The position numbers and the translations under genes are program-made. This document shows, piece after piece, positions 26,501 through 37,500 of a DNA stretch of 64,000 bases. Location of the stretch: NCBI GenBank assembly GCA_023231475.1, contig JALJEE010001321.1, positions 1 to 64,000 on the forward strand, in the 5' to 3' direction. The notes beneath the pieces are model-generated. The model was not told the DNA's origin and made no database searches. It saw nothing but the letters and a program-made list of their open reading frames with translations. Source of the DNA: Seison nebaliae. Lineage: Eukaryota > Rotifera > Pararotatoria > Seisonacea > Seisonidae. Every line of letters starts with the position of its first letter. Position 1 is the stretch's first letter.

Positions 26501-29500
26501 TTTAGCTGAGAATCAGAAACGAATCGATGAATTGCAACAACAATATAAAGAGAAAATGGAGACGAAAGATGAATTGGCGAGGAAGGCTCAATATACGGAA
26601 ATGATGTTAGATCGAGCATCGAAAATTGTCAGTGGGTTAGCGGGTGAAAGGGAACGATGGCAAGAGACGGTGGAGGAATTAGAAGAGAAATTAAAGATTC
26701 TCATCGGCGATTGTTTATTGGCCATCGGTTTTATTTGTTATTTTGGTCCATTCGTCACATCATATCGTTTGTCGATGATACGTATTTGGCGGAATGAATT
26801 AAGACGATTAGAGATTCCATTTGATCCTTCATTCGAAGCCATCGCATTCTTATCCAAACCGACATTAATACGTCAATGGAATATTCAAGGATTACCATCA
26901 GATGATTTCTCCATCCAAAATGGATGTATCGTCAATAAATCATTCCGATTTCCTTTATTGATCGATCCACAAGGTCAAGGCACTAAATGGATTAAGAGGA
27001 TGGAAAAGAAGAATTCTTTAGTGACCATCGATCCATATCAATCCGATTTCGTCATACGATTAAGAAATGCCATCACTAACGGTTTCCCATGTCTAATGAT
27101 GAACGTTCAAGAGAAATTGGATCCAGTGTTGAATCCGATTTTATTGAAACAAATCAAAACTTCGGAGAAAGGCGAATCGACTATCAATGTCGGTTCGGTC
27201 GATATCACTTATCATCCCAACTTCTTCTTTTATATGGCGACGAAATTATCCAATCCGAATTTCGCCCCAGAACTCTCCGCTAAAGTTTCCATCGTCAATT
27301 TCGCAGTTATCGAACAAGGTATGGAAGCGCAGTTATTGGGCAGTGTGGTGAAGAAGGAGAAACCGGATTTGGAACAACAGAAACATGATCTGGTCGTGAA
27401 TATTGCGGAGAAGAAACAATCTCTTGTCGATCTGGAAGATAAAATTGTTATGATATTAACGGAAACGAAGGGAAGTTTATTGGACGATGAGAATTTGGTT
27501 AACACTTTAGAAGTATCGAAAGCGACAGCTAAAGATGTCACCGAATCATTGATAACTGCAGAGAACACTGAGAAGAAGATTGATGCAGCTCGTGAAGCTT
27601 ATCGACCATGTGCTATTCGTGCCTCCATTTTATTCTTTACTCTCAATTCTTTATCATTCGTTGAACCGATGTATCAATATTCATTAGATTCATATATTTC
27701 ACTTTTCAACAATTCCATCGAGAAGAGTCAGAAGAGTGCGAAACAAGATGAACGTATTCACCATCTTAACGATTATCATACATACGCCGTATATCGCTTT
27801 ACATGTCGCGGTCTCTTCGAAAGACACAAATTAATTTTTGCTTTCAGAATGTGTCTCAAAATCATGGAATCACAATCGAAAGTTAATCAGGAGGAATATC
27901 TATTCTTTTTGAGAGGTGGAACTGTTTTAGATCGTGACACTCAATCTGACAATCCGTGTGCACAATGGCTCCCCGAAATGTTATGGGACAATATAACGGA
28001 GTTAGATAAATTGCCCAACTTCCGTGGAATAATTCAATCTTTCGAACAATTTCCTCGTGATTGGCACCAATGGTTCCAGATACCCGAACCAGAAAAAGCG
28101 ACCTTACCTGGCGAATGGGATTCATTGTTGAATGATCTCCAACGATTAATTATCGTTAGATCATTACGTCCCGATCGTATTGCCTTTTGTGTCACACAAT
28201 TCATCATTACCAATATTGGAATGAAATATGTGGAACCGCCAGTGTTAGATATGAAACAATTGGTGGATGAATCGAATTGTCGAACACCTCTAATTTTTGT
28301 GTTGTCGCCTGGTGTTGATCCCACACAGAAACTATTAGATTTAGCAGAAAGGTGTCGAATGGCTGATAATACTCATGCTTTATCGTTGGGTCAGGGACAG
28401 GCACCGATCGCGTCACGAATGATTCAAGAAGGAATATCGAAAGGCAGTTGGATCTATCTCGCTAATTGTCATCTATCATTGTCATGGATGCCCGAATTGG
28501 ACAAATTAGTCGAACAACTCCAACATGAAACTCTACATCCAACCTTTAGATTGTGGTTGTCTTCGGCACCCGATCCCAATTTTCCGGTGAGTATCCTTCA
28601 GAATTCGGTGAAGATAACAACCGAACCGCCGAAAGGTATCAAATCGAATATGAAACGATTATACGGATTGATTAACGAACAACATTTCGAACGATGTAGC
28701 AAAGCGGAGAAATACAAAAAATTATTATATTGTCTCTGTTTCTTCCATACAGTTCTATTGGAGAGGAAGAAGTTCTTACAACTGGGTTGGAATGTCGATT
28801 ATCCGTTCAACGATTCCGATTTCGAAGTATCTGATAATCTCTTATCACTTTATCTCGACGAGTATGACGAGACACCGTGGGATGCATTGAAATATCTCAT
28901 TGCTACCATCAATTATGGTGGTCATTTAACGGACGAATGGGATATGCGTCTTCTTCAGTCCTATATCAACAGTTATTTCGTCGAAGATGTTCTCTCTGTC
29001 GAATTCTTCAAGTTCAGTCGTTTTTTCTCAAATATTCAAATATTTCAATTATTTTTAGATTATCCAACACTCGATTCTACATCGTACCACGTGACGGTAC
29101 ATTAAACACTTATCGAGATGTTGTTAATCTTCTTCCGTCTACTGATCATCCTGAAGCATTTGGACAACATCCGAATGCTGACATCTCCTCTCAAATCAAA
29201 GAAGCTGATAGTTTATTCAAATGTCTTGCATTAATGCAACCCGAAGGTGCTTCAGTTAGTCATCCTAATATTTTATTATTTAATAAGTTAATTTTATTTA
29301 TTAGCAATCGACTTACGGAGAAACAGAAGAACTAGATGATGATGATGATATATCGATAAAACGAAAAAAAGTGGAGAAACATGAACCGAAAGTTTTGGAG
29401 AATTGTGCAAAGATTCTCGAACAATTACCTACTCAAATCGACTATGAGAGTGCGGTGAAAATCTTCGCAGAAGACGATTCACCATTAACCGTTGTCTTGT

Positions 29501-30308
29501 TACAGGAAGTTCTCTTTCATCATTTTAATTGATTCCTCATCAACCTTCCAGATACAACGATATAACATTTTATTGGCAGTCATAAAGAATTCGTTAGTCG
29601 ACCTCCAGAAAGGTATCAAAGGTCTCGTCGTCATGAGTACACAATTGGACGATATCTTCAATTCCATCTATAACGGTGACGTTCCCGAATCTTGGAAAGT
29701 TACTTATCCTTCTCTCAAACAATTGGGATCATGGACGAGAGATCTCCTCCAACGAATCGAGCAATTGAATAAATGGGCGGAAACATCTCACGAACCGGTC
29801 GTTTTCTGGTTATCCGGTTTCAGTTTCCCTACATGTTTCCTCACTGCTGTTCTTCAAACGACCGCCAGAAAAACAGAAATACCAATCGACTCCTTATCAT
29901 GGGAATTCAATATAATCTCAACTGACGAACAACATATTATGAGACAACCATCAGATGGTGTATATATTAAAGGATTATTCTTAGAAGGAGCTAGTTGGGA
30001 CAGACGAGGCACATGTCTCACCGAACCTCAACCGATGCAATTGATCTGTCCTATGCCCGTCATTCATTTTAAACCGATTGAACAAAGGAAAAAACAATTA
30101 AAAGGTTGAAAATTCTTCAAATTTTTTTTAAAAAATGATTTTATTCTTTTGTAAAGGAATGTACAATTGTCCGTGTTATTATTATCCGAAACGTGAGGGA
30201 GCGTCACAACGACCGTCGTTCATCATCGCTATTGACTTGAAACCAGGAGAAGAGACACCTGATCATTGGATCAAAAGAGGAACGGCAATTTTGATGTCTC
30301 TCAATTAA
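14568..30308 (+). CDS. Dnah2: Axonemal dynein heavy chain, DNAH2 type (inner-arm I1/f beta-like), complete
   Basis: Motor subunit of an axonemal inner-arm dynein that drives sliding of ciliary or flagellar doublets. 22 exons keep one frame to give 4636 aa: 14568-14599, 14645-15279, 15324-15488, 15539-15981, 16030-17162, 17206-18877, 18924-19085, 19552-19674, 19723-23658, 23706-23794, 23838-23968, 24017-24166, 24214-24381, 24433-24733, 24783-24915, 25033-25167, 25567-25706, 25754-29011, 29059-29254, 29305-29508, 29552-30104, 30157-30308. The N-terminal tail and linker precede AAA1, whose Walker A GPAGTGKT is near residue 1943 and is followed by NCSDGLDYKSMGRMFSG (the axonemal, not cytoplasmic, form). 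AAA2 has GDTQSGKS (about 2224), AAA3 GPVGTGKT (about 2562) and AAA4 GVGGSGRQ (about 2909). The stalk coiled coil and microtubule-binding domain start near 3180, and the C-terminus ends in the typical DHWIKRGTAILMS. Resemblance to vertebrate DNAH2 runs end to end. One 45-residue exon before the stalk looks extra. No frameshift or stop was found. Confidence 0.95.
19086..19551 (+). other. Long intron (466 bp) in DNAH2
   Basis: Intron 7 is about ten times longer than the usual intron of this window. It begins GTTTTT and ends TTTAG. It is AT-rich, and no coding exon, RNA gene or mobile element was recognised in it. Confidence 0.6.
25168..25566 (+). other. Long intron (399 bp) in DNAH2
   Basis: Intron 16, directly after the extra exon 25033-25167, starts GTAATT (the only DNAH2 donor that is not GTT) and ends AATAG. 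No second exon or element was recognised inside it. Confidence 0.6.
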
Positions 30309-30334
30309 AAGGAGTTACAAAAAACAAAAAAAAA

Positions 30335-30367
30335 TTGATAATAAATTGATAATAAATTGATAATAAA
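30335..30367. terminator. Triple 11-bp tandem repeat carrying three AATAAA poly(A) signals
   Basis: Three exact copies of TTGATAATAAA lie end to end in the 63-bp gap between the stops of the convergent DNAH2 (+) and YJU2B (-) genes. Each copy supplies a plus-strand AATAAA, so this is the likely DNAH2 polyadenylation signal. On the opposite strand the same bases give TTTATTATC, so YJU2B must use another signal. Confidence 0.6.
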
Positions 30368-30371
30368 TTTT

Positions 30372-31434
30372 TTAATTTTCTTCCACATCATCCATCGATG
30401 AAGATGATGAATAGTTGACAATTAAATTCATTAAATTCTTCTTCTTTTCTTCTTCTTCATTTAAATTGTTCATAGAATTTCTTTTCTCTTTCTCATCTTT
30501 CAATTTCTTTAAACTACTTTTCAATCGTTTCAATCCATTTATTCTCTTCGTTCGAATATTCTTCACATTTAACAATATCTTTTTTTTAGTTTTTGGAAAT
30601 AATTGTTTCTCTTCTTTCTTTCTCATCATCCACTCATCATGAATCTTTTTCAATTTCTTCGCTTCTTCTCCATCTTCTTCATTTATTCGTTTCGCTTCTT
30701 CTTTCGTCACATTCAATTGACGAATGTTCGTCGTCTCATCATCATCAGATTGATGATTATGATTCAATAATTCTTTCGCTGTCAAATGTAGTTTTTGATG
30801 AGAGTCGATAGGCAAATCTTTAATTTCTTTCAATTTCCACAAATTCACTTTCTCCATTTCTGATCGAGATGTATCTCTCGTTTTATGCTCTAATCGATAC
30901 ATGGCATTTGTAGCGAGTTTCATTTGTTCTGTTCCTGTCGCTAATTCGATTTGACCATTGGCTTTTGGATCCCATCGTTCTTCGTCTCTTCTGGCACCAC
31001 TGACAATAATATAATTTCTTGTTTCTGGATCCGTTTTAATTTCGATCAATCCTTTACACAAATGACATTTTAAATCAAATTGAAATATGGGTGACGAATA
31101 ATACATTCCGATCTTCTTCTTGTCACATGTATATCGTACTCCCATTCCAATATGTGCCTTACAATGGAGACACCAAACATTGTAAGGCATTTCGAATCTG
31201 TTCAAGGAGTGAAGAATTCAAAGGAAAAAATATGGATGAAATGACTAACCGAATTTCAATAATTCCTTGATGGATCTTTTTAGCACGATCACGTAATGCA
31301 TGCGTTCCATGATAATTGTTAAGATTGCCATGTTTCTTCGGATCGAAATCGGGCGGATAATATTTATTTTGACCTTTCCGTTCTCCCTAAATTCTTCAAA
31401 CTCACTTCAATCATGAAAGAGGAAGAATAACCAT
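30372..31434 (-). CDS. Yju2b: YJU2B / CCDC130 (CWC16-family splicing factor)
   Basis: CWC16/YJU2-family nuclear protein associated with the spliceosome. Exons on the minus strand are 31432-31434 (only the ATG), 31250-31386 and 30372-31197, giving 321 aa. The first exon contributes just Met, after which MGERKG, the conserved start of this paralogue, is completed across the intron. Diagnostic features are KYYPPDFDPKKHG near residues 9-21, RFEMPYNVWC at about 47-56, and two CxxC pairs (C-L-H-C and C-H-L-C) about 35 residues apart that form the zinc-binding core, followed by DPETRNYIIVSGA. The C-terminal 150 residues are Lys/Glu-rich and predicted helical. The introns are 52 and 45 bp and both start GTT. 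It converges with DNAH2 (63 bp between stops) and diverges from NECAP. Confidence 0.93.
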
Positions 31435-31814
31435 TTTTTTTCTTCTTTAATTTTCCCACTGTCTATTCCGTCATTTTTTATAAAAGTTGATGATTATTTT
31501 AAACTTATAATTCGAATAAATGATATGTGAATGATGTGATATATCATATTTTCAATTAAATTTTAATTAAAATTTCATTTCAATTTTTTTTCCCTCATGA
31601 AACATTATTTGGCATTTGATTATTAATTCTCCAAATTGCAGATCCGTCAACACATCAAATTGTCTTCCTCTTCTCTCTCTCTCATCACTTTCATCGTAAA
31701 TCCACATTGAATCAATTTTATTACACATATCCAATTTCTTTAACGACAATTTATTTCGTTTCTTTTTACATGTTCATTTCAATGAAACATCCAATAAACA
31801 ATTAACGAAAGAAG
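31435..31814. promoter_or_regulatory. Bidirectional promoter region between YJU2B and NECAP
   Basis: The start codons of the divergent YJU2B (-) and NECAP (+) genes are 380 bp apart, so both promoters should be here. A small minus-strand open frame (31567-31728) lies inside. No clear TATA or factor sites were recognised. Confidence 0.5.
31567..31728 (-). CDS. Possible small ORF (53 aa), unrecognised
   Basis: The open frame begins with ATG at 31726-31728 and continues with an in-frame upstream extension lacking ATG. Its composition is mixed and not repeat-like, with an acidic/basic DESDERERRGRQ segment followed by a hydrophobic FGELIIKCQIMF. It lies in the divergent promoter of YJU2B and NECAP. 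It could be a leader ORF, a stray exon or chance. I recognise no family. Confidence 0.2.
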   Translation of the reverse strand: MCNKIDSMWIYDESDERERRGRQFDVLTDLQFGELIIKCQIMFHEGKKIEMKF

Positions 31815-32929
31815 ATGTCAGATTATGAATATGTTTTACTTGTTAAAAAGGAAGTTCTCGTTTATCGAATTCCTCTACGTACCACCAATCGACAATATCG
31901 GTTCATTATTTTCTTCTTCATTACCTCCTAATTTTCTCATTCAAAATTAGAGCAGCCGATTGGAATTTGGAGGTTCCCAATTGGATCTGTCGTATGAAAT
32001 TAGTTAATTGCTCAAATAAATTGTCCATCATTCTCGAAGATAAGGAAACGGGACGTACATTCGCCAGATGTCCCATCGATAAATATCCTGGTGATTCGGT
32101 CGATAACGTTTCCGATTCTTCAAGATATTTCGTTCTTCGAATTGTTTCTGATACAAGTCTCATATTTTATTCATTCTCTTTTCTCCTCAATTTCATCCGT
32201 CACAGATAAAACTGCATATATTGGCGCCGGTTTTGCAGAACGTGGTGATGCTTTCGATTTTCAAGCAGCACTTCAAGATTTTTTTAAGTTCATTCTTTTT
32301 CTCGTCGAACCATTCTTTTCTCCAACATTACCCAGATCGTTAGAAACGGAAAAGAAAAGTTATATTAGAGAACCGACGAAAGATTATTCGTTGAAAGATG
32401 GACAAACTTTCTCAATTAATTTGAATGTTTTAAATTTATCGTAATTTATCTCCAATTTTTAAAACGTTCAATTTTAGACGAAACTAAAAGAGAAAGATAC
32501 AAATGAAGAAGAAAAAAAAACGATAATTAGAAAACGACCAGAGAAAATCGAAGGAACTGGTCCAAGTTATTCATTCAATTTATTATAATTTTTTATTCAA
32601 ACATAAAAATAGTCTTTTTACCACCACCACCAGGAGGAGGTCTTCCTAGATTGTCAGCACCACCAGGAGCTGCTATTCCAAGACCATCGGCATCACCATC
32701 TTCTGGCCCATCAGCTATACGACGTCCCCAATCCAATAGAAATGTTAATTCTAATAATTTATTTGAAGGAAATACATTGTTCACCGATAATAATCTGATA
32801 AGTCAATCCAACAACAACAATAATAACAACAATAATAACAACAATAAAAATAATAATATTCTGGAATCTTCAACGACTGAGAGATCGAAAAATGAGAAAT
32901 TATCACAAGATCTATTAGATTTATTTTAA
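31815..32929 (+). CDS. Necap: NECAP, adaptin-ear-binding coat-associated protein
   Basis: Clathrin-coat accessory protein of the NECAP1/2 family, which binds AP-2/AP-1 and controls coat assembly in endocytosis. Exons are 31815-31900, 31951-32156, 32206-32287, 32336-32426, 32478-32565 and 32613-32929, giving 289 aa (family about 270). The N-terminal PHear domain fills residues 1-155: the start has V-L-L-V-K-K-E-V, then YRIPLRT, ADWN, KYPGDSVDNVSDSSRYFVLRI, AYIGAGFAERGDAFDFQAALQD and a DGQTFSINL end. A LPPPPGGGLP proline stretch (about residues 185-195) links to a low-complexity tail with 12 consecutive Asn and a final QDLLDLF, in place of the family's usual WVQF-type end. Intron 3 (48 bp) is a multiple of three without a stop and could be retained. 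It diverges from YJU2B. Confidence 0.92.
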
Positions 32930-33275
32930 TTTTTTTTTCCGTTTTAACATATTCCAATTGGTGCACGTCATTCTCTTTAAATGACTTTAATGTGCAGATT
33001 AGTTTAAATTAATAATAAAACTCTTCTTTCCAAAAGATATCTCTGGAAAATTTTTTGAATTTAATATAATAATATAATAATAATTATAATCAAAATAATA
33101 ATTTTGAAGAGCAGTATATAATATATAATTTCTCTGATAAGAATTTGAATATTTAGAAGAAAGAAATTTTAATTCTTTTAAAGAATTTGAATATTTAGAA
33201 GAAAGAAATTTTAATTCTTTTAAAGAATTTGAAATAATGAAATTTCAATTATAATTTTGTCAATTTTCAATTTTT
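32930..33275. other. Intergenic region with 42-bp tandem duplication
   Basis: The gap between the convergent NECAP (+) and the large minus-strand gene. It is AT-rich and includes the tandem repeat listed separately; it probably holds both 3' untranslated regions. Confidence 0.6.
33141..33232. repeat. 42-bp tandem repeat, 2.2 copies
   Basis: Unit starting GAATTTGAATATTTAGAAGA occurs exactly twice (33141-33182, 33183-33224) followed by eight bases of a third. The perfect identity suggests a recent duplication. Confidence 0.9.
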
Positions 33276-34567
33276 CTACATCGCATCATCTACATCATTT
33301 TTCTCATTGGGATCGTCGCAGTTCGTTTTCGATTGTTTATTCAAATCACAATTTGGTTGATGATCATTCGATGTATGGGAATTAATCTGTGCTGAATGAT
33401 CACGAATGATTTGATGATAAGATGGATTTGGTGCTAATGATTCCATAGGGATTAGCGGTATTTGTCTTGCGACACATTGTCGTAGTTCTGCAATTCTCAT
33501 ATTATTCTCGAAATGTTTCTCATAATATTTCTGATCATTATTCATCGGCCGTAAATGTTGTCTCCAAGTTCGTACGCTATCCAGACCTTCTAATTCGTAA
33601 GTGAGATCTTCTCGTATTGGCGATAGGACAATCAGTTTATTCGATCTCTTATCACGTAAACGTTTATTGACTGTTTCATCTGATTTAGTTTGTTTTGGTA
33701 TCGGTTTCGTTTTCGAACGTATATGATTCGAACCACCTGAAATAATATGAGTATATGATCGACTATGTGAACGACTTCCAGAAACTTCTTCTATTTTCGA
33801 CTTTATTCGATTTTTATGGCTATTCGATTTATTTTTTTTTGTTTTCCGAATAATTTCTTCCAATGATAATTTCTCAGTACGACTTGGATTAAATCGATTA
33901 TTTGTAGAAGTTGAAGTTTGAAAGTTTCTTTCAATTATTCTTCTGGATCCAGTGAAACGTTGTGATGTTACATTCTCAATAATGTTAGATGGACATCGTT
34001 TCGAATTAATTTCCTTCGTTAATTTTTGGTCGATGAATTCTCGTCTTTTCGTCACCAAATTCAAATCGAGAATGTTATTTTGAGGTAATAAATTCGGATT
34101 TTGATGGGCAGCTATATAATTCCGTCTCATAACGACAGGATCATGTGATGTAGTAATTGTAAGATCAACTTCTTTCACTTCTTTCCGTTCAGGTTTTTTC
34201 GGTTTAATCAACTTGATTTCTTTCCGTTTCACAGGAGTTTCATCTGCAAAAAATCCATGTTCGTCCGATCGAGTCTTGAAAGGAATTATCACTTTCCGTT
34301 TAATGATAGGATAATTAATTGGAATTTGAATAGAATGTCTTTCATACAAAGATCTTTTTCCATCTCTTGACATATCTCTGGAATTAGTCATTCCTGTGAC
34401 ATGACTCATATCAATCATCTTCTCTTTTTTCGAAACGATTTCATCAATCCTGGAACATGACACACTTCTACTATTTCTATTTATCAATCTTGAAGGAAAA
34501 AGTTCATTCATATTAATTCGTTCTGTAATTAATCGACGAGTTTGAACTGGTCTATTATTTGTTGTTG

Positions 34568-34599
<32 letters not shown>

Positions 34600-37500
34600 G
34601 GTGGTGATGATGTTTGTTGAGGTTGTGATATCAATGTCGTTTCCATAATGGTGGATGAATATGATAAAGATTCATTTCTCGTTTGTCCAATCATCGGTGA
34701 ATAAGACAAATGCATACCATAAGCACCGGTTTTAAATTTAAATTCAGATCGTTGTTTCTGTTGAATGGTTTTCTTATTCTCCCGTGACTTTCCCATAAAG
34801 TCGTTTAATCGAATTATCGGCGATTCTGACGGTGTCATATTTAACGGATGTCGTTTCTCTTTAGACGAATTATCTTTCTGAGATAAATCATTGATGATAC
34901 TATCCACCGTTTCCACCGGCACATTATCTTCATAATTATAGTCGTTCATATTAAATGATGAATTCGGATTGTTCATGTTATAATGAGAGTTATAATCATT
35001 GAAATTATAGGGACAATTATAATCGATCGCGTTGTACGGAGAATTTAACGAATTCATATTGTACTGGAACGTCGGATCGTTATAATTGTATGGGGATGAG
35101 TTGAAGAAATCAAAACTCATTCTTGAATTGTCCATATTCGCAGGTTGGAATGATGGCGAGGTGTTCAGTCCATTGTTAAATAGATACTGTCTCTCTTCCG
35201 TACGAATTGGGGACATATAATCCAGTGGTATGAATTCATTATTTGATGTTGTATAATCATTAGCACTATCGTCAACTGTTTGACTGTTCTGAAATAAATT
35301 AGTCGTTTGATTATTTGAAGGCCATGATGGCATATTTCCATTGTCATTATCATTCATCTCAATCTCATGAACATTATTTGATTTATTAGATGATTGAGAT
35401 TCTTTCATTGTCGTCGAATTGATACGTCTCATTTTAGATGGAGGAACTACTCGATCTCCAGAATTATCATTCCGTTTCGATGATTCATCACTTTTAGTTG
35501 TAGCACATCTTTTAGTTTTAGTTGGAGATAATTCATTCTTATTCTTATTCATCCATTCTTTCTTTTCATTTCGATTATGTCCATCTTCATTTTTCCTATC
35601 TTTCTCAATCGATTTATTATTGTTCTTATTTTTCTTCTTTTCTAGTTCACTACAAATTGTTTCATGTTTATTCGAATTTTTTATTTTCGACAATTTCTTC
35701 CCGTCCAAATGACACGATTCTTTTCCATCCTTTTCCAAATGATTACGATTACCATTCGATGCTGTTTTATCATGTCCTACACTCACTAATTCATTCGATT
35801 GATTATCAGATATTTCATGATAATTACATGTGGACGGTCGATTAATTCTGGATTCCACTCTATCAGAACTTTGTTGTTTTATCATCTCATTCGATGACAA
35901 ATGATTTAATCGTCGTTTATTTCCCAAATCATAATTTCTTCCATTAATATCAATTTTAGAAGTACAACATTGATCCAATCTCGAATTAATTCCCATTTGC
36001 TCTTCCACCTTTTTCTTTCCTTCATTCACTTTTCTGGAATCATGGGATCTTATATCCATCACTCCTGGTGATCGATTTGATATATCAATTGATCTATATC
36101 GATTGGGATCAGAGTCTGAAAGATCCATCAAGTTGTCTGAATGATGATTAGAAAATTGGAGTTGATTCGATCTTACATTATCATTTATTGAAATATCATT
36201 TAAATTTACCATTTGATAATCGTCATTTCCATCTATTCTTTTTTCTTTTTTCGATTTCTTTCGATCATTATCTCTCAATTTTCGGCCATGATCCATTGCT
36301 TCAATAAACTTTCCATATCGATCTCTTCTTCGAGGATGTCGATGTTCAATTTCTTCGTCATTATCTTCAAAATCATCAGAATTCTCTTGTGATCCGTTCG
36401 TCCTTCTTAAATGCAATCGATTTGAGTTTTGGGAATGACCATCATTTCGACAATCGATTCCATCCTTCGATTCTTCATCCATAAAATATTCATCAGAACT
36501 TCTATTATTCTCTTCAAAATTCATCTTCGAATTAATTAAACGAAGTTTCTTCTTTTCATTATGCGATGGAATATCATCTTTGGATACTACTTTCCTTTTT
36601 ACGTCATTGATCATATACTTAAAATCCTCTTTATATGATTTCCTCTCATTCTTATCCTGTTCCATAGTAGTATCCAAAGTGATTGTAATCATTTCACATG
36701 ATTTCCTCAATTCACGACAAATTGAATCCATATCTTCTGAAATCGGTCTATTCGTCCCATGCCATTCCCATTCACGTCGATTATATCGATCTTCAATATT
36801 TCTGTTTGATTCTCCTACATTATGTCGATTGTTTAGAATTCTATTCGAATCATCCACACCAATTCTACTCGAACATTCCTGCGATTGTATTCTGTTCTTA
36901 TTAGCAGAAGAATCCCGTTTCGGACGATCATCTTTCGATTCTTTTCTCGTTCTCTTTCGTTCTTTCTCATCATATTTCGAACGTTGTCTATTATCCCAAT
37001 TCTGTTTCGAATGATATTTATCAACATGATTACTTCTTGAACGATGTTTATTAATCGAATCATCTCGATTATCGTTCAAATTTCTGTTCGGTCCCTGTCG
37101 TTCCAACGGATTATTTTCAATAAAATTTTCACGAACATTATCGGTTGATTGTTGGTCGTCGGTTGGAAAGGAATTCCTTTTTTTATTATTCAAAGATCTT
37201 GAATTTTTCGTATCATTACTATGAGATTTATGTTCAATTATTCGGGAAATACGTCGATCATTCGTGTTCACTTTTCGACTATTATATCGATAAGAAATAT
37301 CTTTCGTATGGAGTTCTGATCTATCAGAACATCTATCATTCTTCTCATCACTTTTACGTCGGCACTTTCTCTCGTTTGATCTTTTATTCCTATTTCGTTC
37401 ATCCCATGAATTATTTTGATAAATCTCATCAGATCGTTTCGAATTATCATTCGGTTTTTTTACCAATTTTAAAACACCTGGTTTTCTAATCGATTTCTGA

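Noticed and set aside
14889-28416. Several minus-strand open frames of 60-112 codons across DNAH2
   Set aside because: They lie entirely under confirmed dynein exons and are shadow frames.
17150-30109. Apparent breaks in the dynein frame suggesting a pseudogene
   Set aside because: Each break coincides with a short GT...AG intron; joining the exons restores one uninterrupted 4636-codon frame.
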